Part shown: one piece after another, positions 54,141 to 64,000 of the stretch | Numbering within the stretch: the first letter of the stretch is position 1 | How the letters are laid out: every line of letters begins with the position of its first letter | Source of the DNA: Zerene cesonia | Taxonomy: Eukaryota > Arthropoda > Insecta > Lepidoptera > Pieridae | Direction: 5' to 3' | DNA: 64,000 nt | Assembly: GCF_012273895.1 (NCBI RefSeq) | Contig: NC_052113.1 | Location: 6,128,195-6,192,194, forward strand | Position numbers and translations under genes: made by a program | The notes under the pieces: generated by a model | Seen by the model: the letters and a program-made list of their open reading frames with translations, nothing else | What the model was told of the DNA's origin: nothing | The model's database searches: none

Positions 54141-57100
54141 GTTGATAAACGCTGATAATATTGCATTACATACGTATTAAAAGCTACACTCACATATCCG
54201 TTAAGATAAGCAGTCCAGATGGACATCTGTTTTAGGGCATGGTGTTTCCTGCATCCCATTAAGCAGTTATAATTTTCATCTGTATTTTTTGTTCTTATTT
54301 GATTTGAATTTTGAGTAAGGAGAGTCATGTGTTGAAACTTCGAATGATTATAATGATTATTATGTTTACTCTGATATGATTATCATAAGTGCTCATACAG
54401 TTTTATTTTTAAGTACGGCTGAGCACATGGACCTCATAAGCTTTACGTAAAGTATTTGTTCATCGAAGGAAATTATGATATAAAGTATGTTTGACTATAT
54501 TATAATATTGATACCTACCACTTGTCAAATGTTATATGGTAATTTAAGTATGTAAGCATGTATACCTACATATTTATGACGTCTTATGTTAATGGTGGAG
54601 CGGACATAATATTCTATAATAGCGTATTAAGTATCGGCAAAAAGTAAACGATACAAGGAAATAAGACTGTGTTTAATCCCATTTGCGTGGTAACGTGACG
54701 TGTGAGTCAGACATATTGCTGGGGCTTCATTAGCCGCTCCATTGTGGCTTCGCTTCCAAATAATATTTTAGAGACTATTATACTACAGTAACAACTTCGT
54801 AATACTACTATTTCCTTCCTGACACATGATATCATAGTTAATAAGCAAGTAAGCAATATTTGTATAGTCTGAATTCCTTTTTTTGTGGTTTTTTATTGAT
54901 ATCATGAACTATTTTGATTTCAAAGGTATTTCATAAATTAAATGAATCATTCATTTTTAATAATAAAATATTAAAGGTTTATTTCTCGACAATTGTGCAT
55001 ACATTTTATTATCTACCAACTCATAAATATAAATTTAAAAACATCCTTTCATCCTGTTTCGATTACAATAACACAAAGGGTACAAATTCCACATAAACTT
55101 TTTAAAAAAAGGAACTTCAGTAATACCGCAAATTGTGACAAATTGTGTCCCGCAAATGTGAAATTTATGTCCGGCGGTTTTAGGGCATAATTGGATGCGG
55201 AGAGACGACCTCATTCGCCGTGACGTCACGTATCAGTAGTATCATGTTCTAAGATAGTGAGATTTTTATACACAATTTCAGTGCTAAATAATTTGCATGA
55301 TTCAAACAATACTGAACATTAATTATTTACCAGACCGTTTCTGTAAATGACATATTTTTATAAAAAGAGTATTTGTTATGTAATATTTTATGTTATGGAT
55401 ATTTTATAGACAGAATAGTTGTTAGTTATATATCGGTTTGTTTGTTATGTATATAAGTGTTTTGTGGCTATCTATATAATTAACGGAGGGATAAATAAAT
55501 AAATTCGCAAATATGTAGATACGTCGATATCTCTTCTAATCTATTTTATCGCTTTCAATTTGAACGTTTTTTGTTATTAAAGAAGGTAATGTATTTTCAT
55601 TGCAATAATTGACCTGCACTTTCACCCGAACTAAAGTTTGTGGAGTAAGGCACATATTGGACACAAATAGAATTAATTACAGCTCATTCCCTCAGAGTAC
55701 GTATTTCGCTTTGGAAATTAATATTCGCGAGAATGGAACTAGTGCATGGGAGGAGCAGTGATGCGAAACTTGTTCCTTGTATTACTGGTATAATGTGTAC
55801 TGAACCAACTAGTGGCTTGGGTTTCAACGGAGTTTGCATATTCTGTTTATGATAGCAATAATTATAGATCACGCACTATTACAGTTCAATATTTTAAATA
55901 CTTTGTCATTGTCTTCGTATTTTTTTTTCTGTAACCTGACCATACCTTACGTACATTTCCATCCATACATCAATGATACACATTGCATGTCAAACACACA
56001 TTGTACCCGTAGGTATTATCGCGAGCTAGCGTAACCAATCTAGGGGAATATGCCTAATGTATCTTAATAGTTTTTTAACATAAACTACTTGTTTCAATAA
56101 TGTACGTGGAATGAATATAAAATTGATATAAAAATGAATATAAAACTCCTTTTTCTTTTATTTGTACATACCTGAAACAAAGAAAAAAATATTTATGAGA
56201 AAAATTAGACTTAACATTGTGATCATTAATTTAATCTATACTAATTACCTACAAGTCAATGTATTAAGAAGAAAAGCATAACATTAAGTACGTGCTTTTT
56301 CTTTTCTCTTCATGTGAATCTAGATTAAAGACTTTATTAGGTACAAACCATCAGGTAGGTGAAAATTTTTCACGACAATTCAGACAAGATTGCAGCTATA
56401 AATATCCAACGTTCAGGAGAGGGTTCCCACATTGCATGCTTGTTGGTGAAAGATTGCAGAAAAAGAGACAAGAAAGGTTAATAGGTGGCGTTGATTGGGT
56501 AATTAATCAAGCTCCGGTGGCTCGATTGGACGGGAAAATCTCAATAAAGTCAGGATATCTGAGACGAAACTAGTCGTATGTAGTTGTGTAGCACATTCAG
56601 TTTATTGTAATATTATCTAGAGTTCAATTTTACTAATCAAAATTATAAAAAGTTTTATTTCAAATTCCGCTGAAAACATTGCTAAGGGAGTCACTTTCAA
56701 ACGTGTCAAATGTGACAGGAAAAAGGGAGGGAAAATGTCACCATAATGGATGTGTCAGCGGCAACGCGACAAAATGCGGCCTATTGGCATGCACGGGTTC
56801 GAATCCCCTCCCAGTGGATTAAGTTCTACTACATCTCGATTTGAGTGCATGATAAAGGTTCTGCTAAAATATTTCCGATTCTGATCATCTAAAACAAAAC
56901 TATGTTGCAAGTTGCGTAGGTTTTTGAAATGAAGTTGCTATAATCAGAATAATGAATGCGATCGCTCAGTACGATAGTCAATAAATGCGGGTCGGTAAAC
57001 ATGTCAAAACATGATAGATGATGAAAGCTTTGATATGATAAAAGATGTACCAACGATTTATGTAAACTTAGGTACATTAAAGTTATCAGATATATGCAGG

Positions 57101-60100
57101 GAAAGGGGAAAATTGTCTCTTGTATATTACTTGCACTAAAAGGATACAAATTGATCAATTGATATTAATTTTGTAAACATTGTAAAATGGTTAAAGTATT
57201 GAGTTAGGTGTGGTGGAGTTGATAACTGGTACGTATAATATATAATTGCGTTGACATTTACCATCGATTATATTGGCCGTTATCAGTTACCGCCCTCTGC
57301 GCTCCATTTCACTTGTAACCCGATAGGGGGCGACGTCGGGCGGCGCGACTACTCGCCTAGTAATGGCCACCACGACCCCTTTTTATTACTGACCCGCTAG
57401 TAAACAGATCATTCGGGTTTGTGGTGTTATAAAAACTAAATTAACTGAGACCGGTAGATGTCCAGATACTCCATGCTATGTCCTGCTATTAACATAAACT
57501 CGCGTGACACGCGTTTCCCTGGCTCTTAAAATATATAAAAACTCACTATATTAATATATCCGTACTTGCAATCGATAAGTTGCATAGATTCAAGAGTAGG
57601 TATTGCTCTGGCATCAACCTAATGTTATTTGAAGTATTGGTATACATTAAAAAAGTTTTTATCTTATGATACGTTAGTGATGAAAACGTTAAATGTTAAC
57701 CATGATTGTATACTTTTTTCCTCATGTTAAGAAAACTTATTGAAACAAATGAAAACATAATAGATTATAAAATAGAGAATATACAGAATTTCAACAAAAA
57801 TAAATGGAATCCAAAAGGGTATAGTTCAATAATAACGGTGGAATTAAATTAAGCTAGCGACGGACACAATTGTGCAATTGAGTATTGTGTTAATAGATTA
57901 ATCCAATCAAAATCTCCATACCACTAGCAGCCGCATTCTCTTATCAATACACAAAATTAATGTGTATTCTCACTGAATATCTATGTGGTTTGCGACAATT
58001 GTTGCTTTTTAACATTAATTACGAAATTGTGATCTACAAATGGTTCTCAGTATATATACAGAGTAAACGAAGCTAGTACCTAACTACAAAATTCGGAATA
58101 TGAAAGCAAATTGTAAATTATCTAGAGTATGCTTTGATGGTGCGTGCTTTTGCCAGTCCGCTTGGGATTAGAGTCCCAGTTTTGCGTTTGCGCTGTTATT
58201 CTCGTATATCCTCCTATTGTTTCTCGAAACAAGCCTTTTAAATTCCCTTTTCAAATAGTCTATGAGCTAAATCTAGCCATAAACAGGTCTGATTGGAGCG
58301 TTTAGTGGACAATTGAGTTTTATATCCTTACATTTAACATTGTCTGTGGCAATGGCTTTTGCTAAATGTACTGAAAATGTATAAGAGTTTGTGGGATTCT
58401 GTACACGACAATTGGGTCCATACGTAGCGGCGATAGAGGGTTTAGCACGGATGAAATGAGTCGGGGTCACCAGACTCAATATTTGCGCTGCAATACAACC
58501 TCTATTGTGAAGATCAGAACATTTCGAGCCAAATGACGTTACTTCAACAGTGTTAATAAAGTCAGTGTTTAATAAAAGTAAACACGAAACATTTAAAGAG
58601 ACTATTGCTTGATACAGTTCATATTATGGCTAGGAAGCCATATGAGATCCTATTAGCGTGAACATTTCACATGTTCAGAACTTCGACGTCAGCTGCTTCG
58701 CCTTATTTGACTTTCAATGATGAACATGTCATATACCTAAAGTTTAATATGTGTTGTATTTAGCTCAGCCATTCTTTGTGAGTAATAAATATGTTACAAA
58801 TTATTATTGTAATAATGCTTTCAACGTTGTATTTAATGTTTATTTTTCGCGCAGCTCTAACCGCGTTCCATTATTTCGTTATCAGGTGCATTCCGCAATA
58901 AACAAATATGCACTTTGCTAATTGACTTACGTTGTGGCCAATTTACCGCACACAGGAGACTACCACTAGCTAGTGGAAAATTAATCAAGTCATGCTTTAG
59001 GCAAAAATAGTAGACACAATGTTGAAAAATTCGTAAAACATAGCGAACGAAGAAACGTGGTATGTACGATGCAATTTGTTTATACACATTAAAAATAGTA
59101 TCATTAAAAAAAGGTTTAATAGAATATTGGTCATATATTTTATTTTCACGTTGCACACAGATAATAAGCTAACTAAGATTAGCTGATTGTTTTTTTCGTT
59201 TTATAGGTGTTTTTAGTTTTAAAACGAAAAGGTAAATAGATAGTGCGTGTGCAATATGTTCGGAACAGATGAGGGGCCGCAGTGTTTGCGTCTATATGGC
59301 CCGCCGGAACGGTCACACTGCAAACACCCGTGCGAACGGCTCACGTGATGTTAAATTACTTACTCTGCATACTTTGTTATTTTGCATACATATTGAGAAT
59401 TTTATTGATTCCTTGTACAAACATTGAGTAAACAGATTACAATGTTCGCCGATTTAACTAGTTTTATATTATGTTAAATTTTACTATCGACACGATGTCC
59501 GTCGTTTACCGTACCGTATACCGTATGCACATGGTAAAACGGGACCCTGTACTAAGACTTCGTCATAAGTTTTCGTTCTATCCATCTGTCTATAACAGTC
59601 TGTATTTCATGAACCGAAAATGTTAGACACACGAAAAATTCAGAGACGTAATTCTTTCCGCTTTAACTACAAATTAAAAAATAAACGAGGTATAGCAACC
59701 ATTAGCACGATCATAAACTGCATAGGTGAGCAAATTTGTTTGCAGTTGCTCTTTAGCATAATTAGTACATAACTTTTAGTGTCGCGAGTCCGCCTCGCAC
59801 TTGACCAATTTTCTTATGAAATACAAACTAAAATAGTGCAAGGACTGAGTCAAAAAGTATAGAAAATTGATGTTAAGTTGGATAAACATTAAATATATTT
59901 TCGAATGCACTAGCGACACGTATAGCGATAAGCCGCATGCAAGCATCCGCAATGCTTCAATCGGTTGACATTTATCATAGCTCGGTTCAAAGTTCGAACA
60001 CAATGACATTGTTATTTATTCCTTTTTCAAATTGAAAATAAACTAAAATATTTAGAAAAATAAATTGTACAATTTACGTTTTACTTACCAGGTTTTCCCC

Positions 60101-63100
60101 TTTTAAAGATGTCAACGACTATTCCATTGTAGGGTATCAAATTAACAATACAGGGATAATTAAGTATAGAATACGATCATTATTTGCAATTCATTAAAGG
60201 ATATAATATAATTTTAGTTCACTAAGAAGTAAACTAAACTTATGTTTGATTAATGTCAAAAGGAGTAAAAAAAGTCAAGATTCGTGCAAATCTTTTATCT
60301 TCATTATTTTAGCTCAAAAATTGTAGTCCAAATTTTTCATAAAATCCTTATGTCGACTCATTGAATCAGAGCATCATTTATCACGAACTTTTGCTGAATT
60401 TTGAATAAACATCTCGGTATTTCGTAATACAAATTACATCTACAAAGATTCACGCTATGATAAAAACATTGTATTAACGTAATTTTAATAAAAAGTTTAT
60501 TATTTGTTAATTTTTAATCATCATTGTAAAATCAACAAACGTTTTACTCGTTTTAATTTATTGTTATTTCAAAAAAATCTATTTATATATTGTTCGTCGT
60601 TAAACAGCCAGTAAGGTTGTTGCTGATGACAGTTGTTTTGTTTTATTCCCTCATACTCGTTTGCTCTTGCCGAGAAAAAACTTTTACAAATACGAATCCA
60701 TTTTGCAGATATTGACTTTTGGTTTATCAGATGCTATAATGCCATCTCAATATTTGGTTTGATACAACGTCTGTAATAGTATTTAAAGTAAATCGTTTAT
60801 CAAAACGAAATTTTCTCTTCATTTGTAAATAAAATTGACGTTTCCTCAAAGAATTAATTCAACTTTCAATACATTTTAATATGTATTACTTAAGTTTATT
60901 AGTTCTGGAAACTGCCGAAAACTAGCAAATAATGCAACAACCTAAATTATATGCATAATAAATAATAAAACCCATGTGTCATATTCCGATATTAAAACTA
61001 ACATTAAAAACGTATTAGTAATTTTAAAGTAAGTTTTGAAAAATGCGAAGCGGAAACTATGCGATCGTGGGAACGATGAGACGGGCCAGCCCCAGGCAAG
61101 TTGGAGTCTAGCAGTTTCAAGTTTGCTACCAACTGTTACTGTCTCACTAGTAGTTCCGGCTACTTCGGTTTTATTTTACACTCGATTTATTCTCAAACAG
61201 CATTTCACATCCGATAACATACGCGGGTTTTCATTTTATTACCGAGTTAAGTTTTATATTCCTGCACGATTGCTTATCGGTCTCTCATTTTATATGAACT
61301 ACTGGTATTTGAATTTGAATTATTTGTTTCATAGGATTTTTTACATTATTAAATCAAATGTCCATATTTTCAATGCGAGTCGGTAATTAAGTTGATATTA
61401 CACGATATTATAAGCCCCGTTATAAAGGTTATCACACCACAGGGTCCATAAAAGCATAATTGTAAGTCCCTGCAATAATTCTACTGAAATATAAACTCGT
61501 TATTGACGCAATATTGAAATGGTTATAAAATTTCAGTTCATGTACAAAAAGCCCTTAAAAGTGGTATCAATCCAATTTCCCTATTGGTGTTCAGAGTGTC
61601 ACCGCATAAAATAAAAATGCCTACATAAAAGCCACCCTCTGTTAGCACCAGGGGTGAAGCAGTAACAAAAATTCGTTAATGGCAATATTAAGTGTGTTTC
61701 TAATATTTTTTATATGCTTCATCATTCGATTCTATAAAATGTATAGTTTTATCGATGATAGTATAACCTGATAAAAAATTTAATGAGATTATGACCAAGC
61801 TTTAAAAATATTAAAATGTATAATTTTTACTCCAAAAAATTAAAATCTTGTAGCCACAACGAAAAGTCAAACAGCTTGTTTTTCTACCCAAAAACTGGCT
61901 TTCCATCGACCCAAAGACAATATTAAGGACTAAACCACTTGCACCTAATGGCAGTTCAGACGTTTATTGCGTTTTTCCACTTCCTAATGACTGTCGCATT
62001 CTTTAGGGGACGTCAAAATAGAGAGGTATATCTGCGTTGTTCATAGTCTTATACTTGCACACTTTCTTATTACTGTCCTGTTAATTATGTCGCTATTGTA
62101 ACCTTTAAGAAGATATACACGTAAGAAGCATAAGGTACCAGGGCAATTTATCATACAACAAACATAAGCATGTTAAATCACATGAATATTTTTATAGAAA
62201 TGCAATGATAAATAAATTATGGTTATTAGTTAGAACAATATTGCCGAAAATGTGCAGTATTCAATTTAGTCAATTTCCATAACTATAACTTACGATGCCA
62301 TATTTAATCTGTAACATGTGCTCAAACAGATACACACAAAACAGTGAATTCGGTTCTTAACTCAATATCGGAAGTAAAATTAATAAAGGAATTTAATAAT
62401 GTTCGCGTACAACGATTACTGCAGATAAGGCTCCTCTAACCGGATTACGGTTTCCGTGAACAATGCCAGCGATTATCTAGCGAGCGCTTGTCACCAACAA
62501 CGGTCCCAACAGTTATTGTAATATGTAAACGAGCCCGTTGAATTATCCGACGTTTACGCTCGCGTCAATTTCGTATCTAGTTTTATGAATTAAATGGAAT
62601 ATTTTTTGCGACTTTTTGTGAATACCTTCCTGTTATGCCAACTGTTCCTGCCTGTCTGGACATTTCTAGTGAAATGAAATTATTAAATATATGTATGGCT
62701 ATGGTAGGTTAAGTTTTTTTATTCATGAAACTATTCAACCAATTTTACGTTAAGCGAAGTATATTGTTAAACATATAGTAAAACAGAAGTTGAGTTGAGG
62801 TCTACTACGATTTGGGATCAATATTTTTGGTAAAGTTGCGATATTAAAACCAATTTAAATATTGATAAGCACTCTGTAACACTGTTAAATCGATGAGAAA
62901 TTGAGAGATGCATTTTATCGCCAATTGTTAAAACACCACTTTATTATTCTATTCAAAAGGTATTTCTTCAGAAATGTAACATCATAAAATGTAATAAACG
63001 AAGGGAAAATATACGTTTAATAATGAATAATATAGATTAGGACACTATGTTTTATGACTAGCGTAAATTTATTTTTCGATACATTTACATTTAGCTGTAG

Positions 63101-64000
63101 TGCTGCAGAAGCAGTATGTTGAACAGGTGATATTGCTGGCGAGTCAGCGGGACGAGAGCCAAAGGATTTTTGGATTTGCTTACAAACACGAAACATTTTT
63201 AACCTTTTTTATTAAATGAAGAACTATGGCCGTATTGTCGATACTGAGTCGATATTTCATTATGCATGAGTTTTAAGACAATTTTAAAGATTTTCACACT
63301 TAAAAAATTTCAAGCACAGCGATACAAATTTTAGAATACGTTTCACGCTTGTGGTTATAAAATTAATCTGCTAAACAAAATTCGTGACCTTTATATGAAT
63401 ATATTCTTGATCCTTATAAGCAAAATTCAAATTATTCTTGTTACCTACAAACAATTTGTTTCTCCACCCTTCGTGAAAAGCTCCTGCTAACGCTTCATGC
63501 TTTTTGGGCTCAATTTATTTTCCCAATAAACTTTTTTGCTTTGCCTTCGCACCGTGAATATGTCTGAAATATTCAAACAGTTTGCTTGCTTCATATTCGA
63601 AAAACGAGAAAAATATGAAAACAATTTACTTCCCGATCTTAAGGTTTTCATTATAACAGTAGACGGAACAAGACGGGCCTAGATAAGTAATTAGAAAGTT
63701 TTTGAAAAAAGTCTGTGTTGAGCATGAAAGAACTCGAAAAGAAATGAAAGGTAGGAAGAATATCTGGCGATTTGAATTTGAGGAGCGCTGTTGGCTTCGT
63801 TGAGTGGTTGCCGACTGTAACGGACCGTGACAATCGCTTCCATGCTAAATGTCATGGTGGCTATTGTTCTACGTCCGCCCCCCTTCTCCTTTCAGCCCAC
63901 TAGCTTTCCCTCTTGACGCTCTGGCATTTATTCGACGCACCCTTACCTGCGGCTAATGAAAAATGTACGACTAAAGTATTGATTACAGTTTTCGACGCCA
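54141..64000. other. non-coding region, no supported gene
   Basis: AT-rich, with scattered GC-rich patches (57285-57400, 59265-59350, 62430-62570, 63790-63960). Reading frames are short and lack domain features. It may belong to the same long intron or intergenic region as 34.2-48 kb. Confidence 0.5.
56796..56806 (+). repeat. tRNA T-arm / pol III B-box, probable SINE remnant
   Basis: CGGGTTCGAATCCCCTCCCA forms a T-arm-like stem and includes a perfect B-box. No acceptor or anticodon stem could be built around it, so it is more likely a decayed tRNA-derived SINE than a tRNA gene. Confidence 0.35.

Noticed and set aside
56730..56820. tRNA gene around the T-arm at 56796
   Set aside because: No acceptor stem, D-arm or anticodon stem can be formed at the proper distances; only the B-box arm is tRNA-like.
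59265..59345. Possible second microRNA hairpin (GTGTTTGC / GCAAACAC)
   Set aside because: The stem is only eight bases with a long loop, and the flanks do not pair, so it is not a plausible precursor.
60088..60155. Minus-strand candidate exon with a strong donor (CTG|GTAAGT)
   Set aside because: The open frame before it is short, begins after a stop codon, and has no acceptor AG in a usable place. The sequence does not resemble a metalloproteinase propeptide.
61036..61386. 116-codon plus-strand frame
   Set aside because: It is the longest gap-free frame after Cox19 apart from one in the SINE, but has no domain, and its hydrophobic composition reflects AT-rich sequence.

Overview
The window is nuclear DNA from an insect, most likely a moth or butterfly (Lepidoptera). 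Genes have introns, intergenic DNA is AT-rich, and AATAAA polyadenylation signals are present. There is an insect-type Mmp2-like metalloproteinase and an arthropod mir-307 hairpin. A tRNA-derived SINE and several dispersed repeats resemble common lepidopteran families. Species cannot be named from the sequence alone. Two runs of exactly 1000 N (28224-29223 and 44517-45516) are assembly gaps.

The left third (about 2.6-23.8 kb) is gene-dense and alternates strictly in strand: Creld (-), Utp3/Sas10 (+), Nle/Notchless (-), Tm9sf3 (+), Rbm19/Mrd1 (-), Cox19 (+), then a candidate small secreted peptide gene (-). Every neighbouring pair is either head-to-head over a possible shared promoter or tail-to-tail with close or overlapping 3' ends. 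Three of these genes (Utp3, Nle, Rbm19) act in nucleolar ribosome assembly; Creld and Tm9sf3 act in the ER/Golgi pathway; Cox19 serves cytochrome oxidase copper assembly. Exon structures were rebuilt by hand, and all splice phases close.

The middle (26.6-34.2 kb, minus strand) holds eight exons of a matrix metalloproteinase with the HExxHxxGxxH zinc site, a very long Pro/Tyr/His/Thr-rich hinge cut by an assembly gap, a hemopexin domain, and a hydrophobic tail suggesting a GPI anchor. Its propeptide and signal-peptide exons were not found.

The right half (34.2-64 kb) has no convincing protein-coding exon. It holds a microRNA hairpin that matches mir-307 on both arms (48288-48360, minus strand, the same strand as the metalloproteinase), a SINE with a perfect 13-bp target-site duplication, and a few GC-rich patches that may be promoters or insulators. 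It may be a long 5' intron of the metalloproteinase gene, or intergenic DNA.

Repeats are mostly in introns: one family in four copies, a second in two copies, fragments of a LINE-like repeat, a (TA)63 microsatellite and an 80-bp tandem duplication.
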